Shown here: positions 18,787 to 29,700 of the stretch, in pieces
How the letters are laid out: each line of letters begins with the position of its first letter
Position numbering within the stretch: the stretch's first letter is position 1
NCBI RefSeq assembly: GCF_001758365.1
Contig: NZ_LZFO01000003.1
Span: forward strand, 1 to 64,000
Direction of reading: 5' to 3'
Length of the DNA: 64,000 nucleotides
Origin: Clostridium acetireducens DSM 10703
GTDB lineage: Bacteria > Bacillota > Clostridia > Clostridiales > Clostridiaceae
The notes under the pieces: generated by a model
What the model was told of the DNA's origin: nothing
Database searches by the model: none
Seen by the model: the letters and a program-made list of their open reading frames with translations, nothing else
Program-made: the position numbers and the translations under genes

Positions 18787-18818
18787 AAAAGGTCTGAATT
18801 TTTATTTTCAGACCTTTT
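18787..18818 (+). terminator. Terminator of the lmo0937-type gene
   Basis: AAAAGGTCTGAA (18787-18798) pairs perfectly with TTCAGACCTTTT (18807-18818), starting 1 nt after the stop codon. Confidence 0.92.
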
Positions 18819-18876
18819 ATTAGATTATATACTATGCTATAATTTATCACATCAAATATAGGAAGGGGGAGTTATA

Positions 18877-19857
18877 TTGAACAATTTAAAATACTTAAAA
18901 TTACATAAAAGTAAAATTTATAATTTAATAAAATATATGGACAAGTCTTATTTATTATTTTTAAATTTAACATTTTTAACTGTGGCAATTTATTCATTGT
19001 TTTCTAAAACATTAATTGACGAAAAATTATATTGTTTTTTACTGGTTTTAGCTTGTACTACTTGTTATTCTGAAATAAGAAAAGATGTAAACTGGATACC
19101 ATTTTTAATATTAGCAATACCCTTTATTTTTTTTGTATTATATGCATCAATTTACGGTTATGATTTTTGGGGTAAAATATTAAGTTGGCAACTATCTAAA
19201 GATATAGTGATAAATTTAAATCCTATCTTTAAAAAAATACCTTTAAATGATGCATATTTTGCTAGACTATATAAAACTGATACTTTAACTTGGTTTTTTA
19301 GATTAGTTTATAATAATGGATTCGTTTTACCTGTACTTATACCTATATATAGGGCAGCAATGGCAAAAGATTTTAAAAAAATGTTAAAATATGCCCTTTC
19401 TGGTCACCTTCTGCAAATTTTCTTAATAAGTCCTTTTTATTTAACTTTTCATTTACAAGAAGTTTGGTATGTACTAGGTAACCCTGATGGATTAGCTAGA
19501 AATTTATCTCCTCAAGCTGCTGCAGGAGTGACATTAAATTGTTTTCCTTCAATGCATACATCTATAGCTTTTGCAATGTTTTTATTAGTATTAAGAGAAA
19601 AAAATAAAATATTTAAATATACTTGGAGTTTCTTTTGCATAAGTGTAATATTATCTACAATGTATTTACAAATTCATTGGGTTTTAGATGTAATAGCAGG
19701 TATTATTTTAGCTTATGTAACAGTGAAATTAGTAGATTTAATTTTAGATATATTAAAATTAAATCTATATAGTATACTGGATATATTTTATTACAATAAA
19801 AGTTTTAATTTAAGTAATAAAAATTATTTAGATATAACTAATCATATGAATTACTAA
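18877..19857 (+). CDS. PAP2-superfamily membrane phosphatase/phosphotransferase
   Basis: Six or so membrane helices with the phosphatidic-acid-phosphatase type 2 signature in its inositol-phosphotransferase-like (Aur1/Ipt1) form: LNCFPSMHTSIAF (catalytic His in PSMH) and, about 40 residues later, QIHWVLDVIAG with the second His. It probably acts on lipid or isoprenoid phosphates at the outer membrane face. It is 326 residues long and begins at TTG 18877, 6 bp after AGGGGGAG. The palindromic terminator at 19873 closes the unit. Confidence 0.82.
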   Translation: MNNLKYLKLHKSKIYNLIKYMDKSYLLFLNLTFLTVAIYSLFSKTLIDEKLYCFLLVLACTTCYSEIRKDVNWIPFLILAIPFIFFVLYASIYGYDFWGKILSWQLSKDIVINLNPIFKKIPLNDAYFARLYKTDTLTWFFRLVYNNGFVLPVLIPIYRAAMAKDFKKMLKYALSGHLLQIFLISPFYLTFHLQEVWYVLGNPDGLARNLSPQAAAGVTLNCFPSMHTSIAFAMFLLVLREKNKIFKYTWSFFCISVILSTMYLQIHWVLDVIAGIILAYVTVKLVDLILDILKLNLYSILDIFYYNKSFNLSNKNYLDITNHMNY

Positions 19858-19872
19858 ATACATAGTAATAAA

Positions 19873-19896
19873 AGCTAACAACTGCAGTTGTTAGCT
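19873..19896. terminator. Bidirectional terminator
   Basis: A perfect 24-bp palindrome (AGCTAACAACTG with CAGTTGTTAGCT) between convergent genes; its last bases touch the prfC stop codon. T-rich sequence follows on the plus strand. Confidence 0.85.
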
Positions 19897-21484
19897 AATT
19901 TTTACCTATATCAGATAGAACCAATCCTTTATTATGTTCTAATGCCCAACTTATCGACCACTCACTTTGGAATATTAAAAGATTTCTATCTTTAATATCT
20001 TTAACTTTCCTAGTATCGCTTGTTAATACTAAATTATCCACATCTGTATCAGAACTTTCTATCCATCTAATAAATTTGTAAGGAAGATTATCCATTTTTA
20101 TTTCAACATTATATTCTTTTTCCATTCTATATTTTAAAACATCTAATTGTAAAACTCCAACTACTCCAACGATTATTTCTTCTATACCTATATTTAATTC
20201 TTTAAATACTTGTATTGCTCCTTCTTGTGATATTTCTGTCATACCTTTTATAAATTGTTTTCTCTTCATAGTATCTACTGTTCTAACCTTTGCAAAATAT
20301 TCTGGAGCAAAAACAGGAATACTTTCAAATTTAAATTTTTCATTACTTTTACATAAAGTATCTCCTATTCTAAATATTCCTGGATCAAATACACCTATTA
20401 TATCTCCAGCATAAGCTTCCTCTACTATTTCTCTATCTTGAGCCAAAAACTGTTGAGGTTGAGCCAGTTTAACTTTACTATTACCCTGAACATGAAATAC
20501 TTCTATACCTTTTTTGAACTTTCCTGAACAAATTCTCATAAAAGCAATTCTATCTCTATGAGCTGGATTCATATTAGCTTGTATTTTAAATACAAAAGCA
20601 GAAAACTTCTCATTGTATACATCAATTTCTCCTTTATCACTTTTCCTTTTCAATGGACCTGTAGTTAATTTTAAAAACGCTTCTAAAAAAGGTTCTACAC
20701 CAAAATTAGTTAATGCACTTCCAAAAAACACCGGAGTAAGCTGTCCTTTTCTAACTTGTTCTAAGTCAAATTCATCTCCTGCTATATCTAGAAGTTCTAT
20801 ATCTTCTGCCAATTTATTATAAGATAGTTCCCCTAATTCTTCTTTAAAATCTTTATCTTCTAAATTAATTTTTTTAGATTCAATAGTATTTTGACCATGT
20901 TTACCAGAAGTAAACACTTGAAACACTCTCTCTTCTCTATTATATATACCTTTAAATTCTTTTCCTGAGCCTATAGGCCAATTCATAGGATAAGATTTTA
21001 TTCCTAATACACTTTCTATATCCTCCATTAATTCAAAAGGATCTCTACTTTCTCTATCCATTTTATTTATAAAAGTAAATACTGGTATTCCTCTTAAGCT
21101 ACAAACATGGAAAAGCTTTTTAGTTTGTTCTTCTACTCCTCTAGAAGCATCAATTACCATAACTGCACTATCTGCCGCCATTAAAGTTCTGTATGTATCT
21201 TCACTAAAGTCTTGGTGTCCAGGTGTATCTAATATATTTATACAAAATCCTTTGTAATTAAATTGCATTACAGAAGAAGTAACAGATATACCTCTCTGCT
21301 TTTCAATTTCCATCCAGTCAGATATTGCATGCTTAGATGTTTTTCTTGCCTTAACAGATCCTGCCATTCTTATTGCTCCACCGTAGAGTAGTAATTTTTC
21401 TGTTAGTGTAGTTTTTCCTGCATCGGGATGTGATATTATAGCAAATGTTCTTCTTCTTTCAATTTCCTTCCTTAAGTCTACCAC
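19895..21484 (-). CDS. prfC: Peptide chain release factor 3
   Basis: Translational GTPase that removes RF1/RF2 from the ribosome after termination. G1 is SHPDAGKTTLTEKLL (about residues 18-32), with the RF3-typical AGSVKARK, G3 DTPGHQDFSEDT and G4 NKMD following. Its 529 residues are normal for RF3. The start is GTG, 7 bp after GAGGAGAG. It stands alone between the PAP2 gene and trpS. Confidence 0.96.
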   Translation of the reverse strand: MVDLRKEIERRRTFAIISHPDAGKTTLTEKLLLYGGAIRMAGSVKARKTSKHAISDWMEIEKQRGISVTSSVMQFNYKGFCINILDTPGHQDFSEDTYRTLMAADSAVMVIDASRGVEEQTKKLFHVCSLRGIPVFTFINKMDRESRDPFELMEDIESVLGIKSYPMNWPIGSGKEFKGIYNREERVFQVFTSGKHGQNTIESKKINLEDKDFKEELGELSYNKLAEDIELLDIAGDEFDLEQVRKGQLTPVFFGSALTNFGVEPFLEAFLKLTTGPLKRKSDKGEIDVYNEKFSAFVFKIQANMNPAHRDRIAFMRICSGKFKKGIEVFHVQGNSKVKLAQPQQFLAQDREIVEEAYAGDIIGVFDPGIFRIGDTLCKSNEKFKFESIPVFAPEYFAKVRTVDTMKRKQFIKGMTEISQEGAIQVFKELNIGIEEIIVGVVGVLQLDVLKYRMEKEYNVEIKMDNLPYKFIRWIESSDTDVDNLVLTSDTRKVKDIKDRNLLIFQSEWSISWALEHNKGLVLSDIGKN

Positions 21485-21595
21485 TTGTATTCTCTCCTCT
21501 TCTTTTTAGTACTCAAAATGATTTTAGCTTTATTATATATTGTTGTCAATTTTAATTTTTACTTTATTTTTAAAGTTATATTTATAAAAGCGTTT

Positions 21596-21637
21596 AAAAA
21601 AGTTTATGCTAAAAATTATTTTATAGCATAAACTTTT
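21596..21637 (-). terminator. Terminator of trpS
   Basis: AAAAAGTTTATGCTA pairs with TAGCATAAACTTTTT (about 21623-21637); A/T runs on both sides. It lies just past the trpS stop in the direction of transcription. Confidence 0.85.
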
Positions 21638-21647
21638 TACATATTTA

Positions 21648-22655
21648 CTATTTTTCAAAAGGTATAAATCCTATTTTTTTCTTCATCTTTCTAACCATTT
21701 TATTAGAAACATATAGTGCCTTTTGTGCACCTTCTTTATATACACTTTGCAAATATGTTTTATCATCTAATAATTCTTTTACTTTTTTCTGTATTGGTTC
21801 TAATTCATTTATTATTATTTCTGCAACATCTTCTTTAAATTCTGCATATCCTTTTCCTTCATATTTTTCTTCTATTTCTTTAACGCTAAGACCTGTAATA
21901 GCACTAATTATAGAAATTAAATTCTTAACTCCTGGTTGTTCATCATTATACTTAACTATTCCCAAACTATCTGTAACAGCTCTACTTATTTTTTTTCTTA
22001 TAACTTCTGGAGGATCCATTATCAAAATATATGAATTAGGATTATCTGAAGACTTTGACATTTTTTTAGTAGGTTCTTGTAAGTCCATTACTTTGGCTGC
22101 TGTTTCTGGTATATACGGTTCTGGTAATTTAAAAGTAGGACTATATAAATTATTAAATCTTTGAGCCAAATCCCTTGTTAATTCTAAATGCTGTTTTTGA
22201 TCTTGACCTACAGGAACTAAGTCTGCATTGTAAATCAATATATCTGCTGCCATAAGCACTGGATAATTTAAAAGTCCTGCACTTACAGAAGTTTCTGCAT
22301 ACTTTCTAGATTTATCTTTAAATTGAGTCATTCTGCTTAATTCACCAGTATATGTAAAACAATTTAATAACCATGCTGCTTCAGCATGAGTATGAACATG
22401 AGATTGTATAAATAGTGTATTTTTACTAGGTTCAATGCCAGATGCTAAATAAATAGCTAATACTTCTAGAGTTCTTTGACGTAAATTTTTAGGTTCTTGT
22501 TTTACAGTTATAGCATGTAAATCTACTACACAAAAATAACAATCATATTCATCTTGTAATTTAACCCAATTTTTTAAAGCACCTAAATAATTTCCTATAG
22601 TTAAATTTCCTGACGGCTGTATGCCACTAAATATAACTTTCTTATTTTGTTCCAT
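21648..22655 (-). CDS. trpS: Tryptophanyl-tRNA synthetase
   Basis: Class I synthetase that charges tRNA-Trp, whose gene lies at 10712-10787. The HIGH-type motif is PSGNLTIGNYLGAL (about residues 14-27), the KMSKS loop is KKMSKSSDN, and the dimer/tryptophan pocket segment is PVGQDQKQHLELTRDLA. Its 335 residues are normal for bacterial TrpS. The start follows TTTGGAGGG. A leader of about 244 nt with its own sigma-A promoter and an intrinsic terminator precedes the gene, so expression is probably controlled by attenuation. Confidence 0.96.
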   Translation of the reverse strand: MEQNKKVIFSGIQPSGNLTIGNYLGALKNWVKLQDEYDCYFCVVDLHAITVKQEPKNLRQRTLEVLAIYLASGIEPSKNTLFIQSHVHTHAEAAWLLNCFTYTGELSRMTQFKDKSRKYAETSVSAGLLNYPVLMAADILIYNADLVPVGQDQKQHLELTRDLAQRFNNLYSPTFKLPEPYIPETAAKVMDLQEPTKKMSKSSDNPNSYILIMDPPEVIRKKISRAVTDSLGIVKYNDEQPGVKNLISIISAITGLSVKEIEEKYEGKGYAEFKEDVAEIIINELEPIQKKVKELLDDKTYLQSVYKEGAQKALYVSNKMVRKMKKKIGFIPFEK

Positions 22656-22899
22656 GTATAATTCCCTCCAAATCTTTAAAGGTTAAAAAAACCCTATAGC
22701 TTTAGCTATAGGGCGTATTATAAACGCTATAGATAAAAAATTAATATACAAAAATAAAACTAAATTTAATATATTAACTCTTTAATTATATTAAGAGTCT
22801 ATAGATTTATATTCATTATAGTGTATTTCCACCCTCTTTAGCTTTTTGTAAACAAAACTTAAATTTACTTATAAATTTGAAATATTTACACAAAGTTCT
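22656..22899 (-). promoter_or_regulatory. Attenuator-like leader of trpS
   Basis: The minus-strand transcript starts near 22899. It ends in an intrinsic terminator: CCCTATAGC (22713-22705), TAAA loop, GCTATAGGG (22700-22692) and a U-run. The self-complementary hexamer CTATAG also occurs at 22732-22727 and 22804-22799, so an alternative hairpin with the terminator's 5' strand can form. A canonical T-box core is not seen: the only similar string is GAGGGTGGAAATAC about 120 nt too early. No Trp-rich leader peptide is seen either. Confidence 0.6.
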
Positions 22900-22905
22900 T
22901 TTTAT

Positions 22906-22934
22906 ATAGTATTACCTAAATTAGTAATTGTCAA
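22906..22934 (-). promoter_or_regulatory. Sigma-A promoter of trpS
   Basis: Minus-strand TTGACA (22934-22929), 17-bp spacer, TACTAT (22911-22906). It sets a leader of about 244 nt before trpS. Confidence 0.85.
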
Positions 22935-22991
22935 TACGTTTGCAAAAAAAGCCTTTCTTATATTAAAATTTAAGCTAAATATTTTTTTATT

Positions 22992-23366
22992 TTACTTTTT
23001 CCATAAGCCATGTAAATTACAGTAAGCTCTTACAGCTAATATTTCTTCATCTATTTTAAATATAGCTTCTGCTCTTTCATTAGCTTTTAAACATTTTCTA
23101 TATGTTTTATTATTAGTTATAACTTCTATCCATTCTATATTATGTTTTTCTGTCATTGGATGTTCTTCTTTACCCACTTTAATAATTATTCCTCCTTGAG
23201 ACTTTTCAAGTAAAGGTATATGTTTTTCTAATGTAGCATCTGTTATGTTTTCTGATAAAATAATCATATTTTTTCCACAACATTCTAATTTACCTTCTCC
23301 TTTATGAAGTACTTCTACTATATTGCCACATAATTCACATTTATAAACTTGATTAATTTGAGTCAT
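22992..23366 (-). CDS. dfx: Desulfoferrodoxin (superoxide reductase)
   Basis: Reduces superoxide to hydrogen peroxide in anaerobes without making oxygen. The N-terminal desulforedoxin-type rubredoxin-like centre is CELCGNIVEV plus LECCGKNM (Cys 10, 13 and a CC pair near 29-30). The C-terminal reductase centre has its iron ligands in EKHIP, EEHPMTEKHNIEWIE and YCNLHGLW. Its 124 residues are full length. The ribosome binding site GGAGGGATATT fits. Oxidative-stress control is likely, but no operator is recognised. Confidence 0.96.
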   Translation of the reverse strand: MTQINQVYKCELCGNIVEVLHKGEGKLECCGKNMIILSENITDATLEKHIPLLEKSQGGIIIKVGKEEHPMTEKHNIEWIEVITNNKTYRKCLKANERAEAIFKIDEEILAVRAYCNLHGLWKK

Positions 23367-23536
23367 AATATCCCTCCATTATTTATTAATAATTATTAAC
23401 ATTTATTTTTTATTACATACTATATATTTAAAGCTTTTTGTCAATAATTGAATTTTTAATTATTTATTTCTATGTTTATTTATATTTTTAGTGGAATACT
23501 AATTGTATAAACCATTTTAAATAGGAGGTTTTTATA

Positions 23537-23740
23537 ATGGGAAAAAACAGAAAAAAAATTTATGGTCCACATGAAAGAGGTTATTTAGAGGAACATTCTA
23601 AAAAAGTAACATCTTATGCTCTAAGAGATCATGTGGAACTTCCTAATAATCTTACTGATCCTATAATTTCCAATAATATAGCTACATGGGAATTTGATTA
23701 CACTTCAGATGAATTAGGTAATAATGAAGATCAATCTTAA
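23537..23740 (+). CDS. Small protein of unknown function (67 aa)
   Basis: Not recognised with certainty. A 67-residue, soluble, highly charged protein (basic N-terminal third, acidic C-terminus DYTSDELGNNEDQ) with no hydrophobic segment; small proteins of this look in clostridia are sometimes spore-associated, but that is a guess. A strong AGGAGG precedes the ATG, and a perfect terminator follows the stop at once, so it is a single-gene unit. Confidence 0.7.
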   Translation: MGKNRKKIYGPHERGYLEEHSKKVTSYALRDHVELPNNLTDPIISNNIATWEFDYTSDELGNNEDQS

Positions 23741-23772
23741 AATTAAGGGATACAATATTGTATCCCTTAAAT
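23741..23772. terminator. Bidirectional terminator
   Basis: AATTAAGGGATACAAT pairs with ATTGTATCCCTTAAATT and is followed by T5. It is shared by the 67-aa gene (+) and the glucan synthase gene (-). Confidence 0.9.
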
Positions 23773-23774
23773 TT

Positions 23775-26700
23775 TTATATTAAAACTTTTATATTATGTT
23801 CACCCTTTTTAAATGGAATTAAGTCACCTTCTAGCTTATTATTATCCATTTCTATATATTTATTTTCACTTCTCATTACATGAATATTATATTTGCAATT
23901 TTCTTTTTCATAATAAATATAATATTCTTGCCAATCATTAGGAATGCAAGGAACTATTTTAATTCCTTTACTTCCTATTATTTTTAGTCCTAATATGTCT
24001 TCAATTGCAGCTCTATACATCCATCCTGCAGAGCCAGTATACCAACTCCATCCTCCTCTTCCTGTGTGAGGCTCTCTAGCGTATACATCTGCTGACATAA
24101 CATAAGGTTCTATTTTATATATTTCACATTCTAAATTTGATTTAGTATGATTTATAGGATTTATCATATTAAACATTTTCCATGCTTTATCCCTACATCC
24201 TAATTTAGCAAAAGCTATTATAGTCCATATTGCAGCATGAGTATATTGACCTCCATTTTCTCTTACTCCTGGTACATATCCTTTTATATAACCAGGCTCC
24301 ATACTAGATTTATGAAAAGCTGGAGTTAAAAGCTTTATCATTCCTTTATTTTCTTTAATAAGATATTTTTCTAAAGCTTCCATAGCTATTTTTTGTCTCG
24401 ATTTTTTTCCTGCATTTGATATAACAGACCAAGACTGTGATAGTGAATCTATCTGGCATTCTTCATTTTCTATTGAACCTAAAGGAGTACCATTATCAAA
24501 ATATGCCCTCCTATACCAGCCTCCATCCCAAGCATTTTTTTCTAAATTTTCTCTAATAAATTCTTTTAATTTACTATAATTATTAGCTCTATTTTTATCT
24601 TGCATCTTAATACATATTTCAGAAAAGCCCTCTAGTATTGTATATAAGAACCATCCCAACCAAACACTTTCTCCTCTTCCCTTATTACCTACTGTGCTCA
24701 TTCCGTCATTCCAATCTCCAGATCCCATAAGTGGAATATTATGCTCTCCAAATTTAGCTGCTCGTTCTATTGCTTTTATACAATGATGGTACAGTGATTC
24801 TTTTTCCTTAGAAACTCTAGATATAGTATATCTTTCATCTTCTCCTGTTTTTAAAGGTTCATCTTCTAAATAACTAATCTTTTCGTATAATATACTATAG
24901 TCTTCTGTTATATTTATATAATTTATTACTGTGTAAGGAAGCCATAATAAATCATCTGAAAATCTAGTTCTAATACCACTTTCTACAATAGGATGCCACC
25001 AATGTTGAACGTCTCCTTCTTTAAATTGTCTAGAAGCACTATATAATATATGTTCTCTAGTAATATTAGCATCTAAATAAGTAATTGGTATTACATCTTG
25101 AAGTTGATCTCTAAAACCATATGCACCTCCAGATTGATAAAATGCTGTCCTAGACCAAAATCTACAGGATATAACTTGATACATAAGCCATCCATTTACC
25201 ATTATATCCATACTTTTATCCGGAGTTTTAATTTGTATAGTTGACAATAGTTTTTTCCAATAATTTTTAACATTAATCAATTCATTGCTTATACTCTTTA
25301 TGTTTTTATATTTTTTAATTACACTTTCTATAGATTCTATTCTTTCTTCTTCACCTAGCATAAATACTATGATTTTTTCTTCATTGGGTTTTATTTCTAA
25401 CTTTCCATTTAAAGCCAAGCAAGGATCGAAACCTGCCCCTACGTTATTTGATAAACTCTCATATTTTAATACTTCAGGTGAAACAACACTTCCTCCTATT
25501 CCTAAAAATTCTTTCCTGTCTCCTGTAAAAGATTTACTTTTACATCCAATACAACTTAAATAAGTTATAAGATTTTTAAAAGGCCTATTATATAAATTCT
25601 TTGCATAAATATATTCTTTATCCTTATCTAAATAAGTGGATATATACTGAGCAGAATTTTCAGGAACTACTCCCATTACTAATCTAGCATAGTAAGTAAG
25701 AGATAGTTTCCTTTCTTTATTACTATTATTTTTTAACTTTATACTACAAAATTTAACACTTTCTTTTAAAGGAACAAACATAACCATTTCACCAAGTATT
25801 CCATTGTATTGATGTTTAAATATAGAATACCCAAATCCATGCTCTATTACATATCTTCCATTATCTCTAATTGGTTTCGGAGAAACACTCCATACATCTC
25901 CAGTTTCTTCATCTCTAATATATATTTCTTCTGCTTCATCATCTAATACTGGATCATTAGACCAATTAGTTATTTTATTTTCTCTACTATTTTTATTCCA
26001 AGTATAGGATACCCCATTCTCCGAAACATGAAATCCAAAATTACCATTAGATATTACATTTATCCAAGGTGCTGGAGTATTATTATAATTTTCTAAAATT
26101 ATAATATAAGAATTATTCTTTAAATTAAAACCTCCAAAAGTATTAAAGTATTCAAGTTCTGGTATAGATATTTCATAAGGTTTATTAATTAATTCAATTT
26201 TTTTATTCTCTAGTAACTTCTTATTGTAACTGTTTTTATCATTACTAATATTTAACTGAGATAATAAAGTTCCTTTACTAGAGAAAAACACTAATCTAGA
26301 TATTGCTATAAATAAATTTATACATTCATCATTTTTAGGAAGATTATTTATTACAAATACACCACCATTTTTACCTACTTTATCCCTTGCATAACTAGTA
26401 TAAATCAAATCCCTTATTTTATCTTGTAAATTTTGAACATACCCCTCATTATTTAAATTTATTACAACCAAATCAACTTGTAAGCCTCTAGAATTCCAAT
26501 ATTCATAAGCCTTTAATAACTGCCTAAATATCTGAATACATTTTTCATTATCTATTATCAATAACACTATAGGTAAATCTCCCGAAACTCCATAAGACCA
26601 TAAATCCTGTTGATTTAGTTTCATATTTTTAATAAATTCTTCTCTATAATTAAATGAACTATTTAAATACAATATTTTTGATGCCATTGATTGATATAAA

Positions 26701-29700
26701 TTAGCTTGTGCAGATTTTATACCTAAATACTTCATGTTTAGTTTAGTAGAAGTATTTAATAAATTTAAAGCTCTATTTATATTTTCTTTTTTACTATATT
26801 TATTTGCTAATTCAATTACTTCCTCCTTAGAATTACCTACAGCTGTGGTATAAGCTATATTACAAGTTTTGCCTGGTTCTATTTTAAATCTAATTCTTAT
26901 ACTTATTATCGGATCTAGTACAGAGCCAACTGTATTTTTTAAAGGTGCTTCATTTTCCATAGCTTGAGGATTTGATAAATCCCTACATCTACCTATAAAA
27001 TTTTCTCTATTTGTTTCATACTCTATTCTTCCTAAACTTTCTGTATCTGAAGTTACAGTTTGCATAATCCATACATTTTTATCCTTAATACTTCTTGGTC
27101 TTCTATTTGCTAAAATACAAAATGGATTACCTATAAATTCTGTATTAATAAATAAATTACTAAAAGCAGGATGGACTAAATCTGCATTATAAGAAGCTAA
27201 AGTAAGCTCACAATAACTAGTTACTTCAATTGTTCTAGAATAACTACTCTTATTAGTTATAGATATTTTTCTTATTTCTGCATCATCATCACTAGTTACT
27301 ATAGTATCCATTTCTGTAATTAAATTTCCATCTTTTCTTTTAAAATTAGCTTTATCTAAAGAAAATGTAACTTCATAATTTTCTCCTTCATTTTTACAAG
27401 GCTCATAGGTAGTACTCCAATATTCATTAGAATTTAAATTTTTTATATAAAAAAACATTCCTTTATTATCATTTGTTGAATTTTCCTTCCATCTATATAG
27501 ATTCAAATTGTCTCTCTTAGCATATCCTGTTCCTCTATTAGATATCATTAATGAATAACTTCCATTTGATAATAACTGAACTTCTGGAATATCTGTTTTT
27601 GCATTAATATATTTTCTTACTATAATATTGTACTTTTCATTTTTTATACTTCCTCTTTGAATTCTTTCTTCTCTATCATAAACCACAATATTAGGCACTC
27701 TTTCTTGTAGTAATAATTCTACAGATTTAACCTTTGGTATACTGTGAAATCTATTTTGCAATACATTGTTATTTAATATATTATCTAAAGCCATTAAACT
27801 CATACCTTTATGATGAACCATATAGTTCTTTACAATAGCTGCTTTTTTTCCTTTAGGTATTCTTTCTGTAGTATAATCCACAGCTTCATAAAATCCATAT
27901 TTACCTTCAATACCTTTTTCTTTTAATTCTCTTATATTTTTAATACCTCCTTCTAAATCTACTTGCATAGCTAATATAGTAGAATAAGGAGATATAACTA
28001 ACTCGTTTATCAATCCTCTCTTTAATCCTATAGTTGGTATTCCAAATGCTTTATATTGATAATTTGAGTTTAAATCAAAATCGTAAAATGCAGATTCCGA
28101 TATTCCCCAAGGTATTTTTTTGTTTTCACAATACCTTTTTTGCTCTCTTATTATAGATTTATATGTTTCATCCCATAATGTACCTGTATAATTTTTCATT
28201 ATAAGTAATGGCATAAAATATTCAAACATAGTTCCACTCCAAGATATAAGAGCCTTGCCATTTTTAATTTTAGTAATAGCTCTACCTAATTTAAACCAAT
28301 GATTTTTCTCTATATCACCTTTGGCTATAGCTATAAAACTTGCCTGTCTTGATTCCGACGCAATAAGATCATAGTAACTCTTAGTCAAACAATTATTTTC
28401 TACATCATATCCTATATAAAATAATTGTCTAACACTATCATAGAGTATAGAAAAATCTGTATCATCTGCTATAGAATTTAATGATTTTATTAATTTATCA
28501 ATTTTATTAATAATTTTTTCTATTTCATTTTTGCTTACATTTAATTTACTTTTAAATTCTAATACGTAACTATCATTATATTCATTAATTTCTTTTATAA
28601 ATCTTTCAATAATATAAGGTAACTTTTTAATAGGTACATTAAAAAAGTTTAAAGCAAATTTCATAAAATTATCTCTTAAATTTTTAGGAGACTCCTCAAC
28701 CATATCAATCCAAGGTAATATATAATTTAAATTTTTCAAAAACTTTTCTGATGTTTTAATAACCTTGTTATTCCAATATAAGCTTTTTTCATTATTTATT
28801 TTATTAGCCTTTAACAAAATATCTTGCAATAGTATTTTTAAATTTAATGGATTTAGCTCTATATTTCTTATTCTATATATTAAACTAGAGTATATATTAT
28901 TTTTTTCTAATTTTTCACTTATAGAATCATTGGCTAAACATAGTAAATCTATTAATCCTTCTTTTTTATTAAATATAGGTGTTTTCATATACTTTTTTAA
29001 AGATTCAGAAACCAACCATAAATACCCTACAAGATTTCCACTATCTACTGTAGATACATATCTTGGATATAAAGGCTTTTTAGTATTAGTATTATACCAA
29101 TTATAAAAGTGTCCCTTATATTTTTCTAAATCTTCCATAGAAACTAAAATATTTTCTAATCTAAATATTAAATCCAATATTTCTATATAACCTAAATCAT
29201 AAGCACATATATTTGCTGTAAGTCCCATTCCTATATTAGTAGGAGATGTTCTATGAGCTATACCATTATTAGGGTTTTCTTGATAATTATCTGGTGCTAA
29301 CCAATTACTATCTTCATTTATAAAATCCTCAAAATAAGCCCATATTTTTCTTGATAACTTTCTTAACATTAATTTATCTTCTTCTTTAATATATCTTTTT
29401 ATATGTAAGTCTTTGCTTATATAAAAAGCTATAAAAGGACTAAAAGCCCATAATAAACAAGAAGGAATCATTATAAAAGTAACATTTGTAGATTTATTTA
29501 AAGCCAAGTATATAACTAAAATAGATATAATAATAGATATATACATAAATTTTATATAATCTTTTAATTCTTTTCCTGAGGTTAGTTCAGCATCTGCAGC
29601 TGTTTGCCATTGCAATAAATTTTTTTTGCTTTTATATATTCTATATAAACTTCTAAAAATAGCATCTAACATTAAGTATGCTTGATGTGGTAAAAAACAA

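Noticed and set aside
22820-22840. GAGGGTGGAAATAC as the T-box core of trpS
   Set aside because: The UGG is followed by A, which does not fit the GCCA end of this tRNA-Trp; the ACCGCG part is missing and the string is about 120 nt from the terminator.
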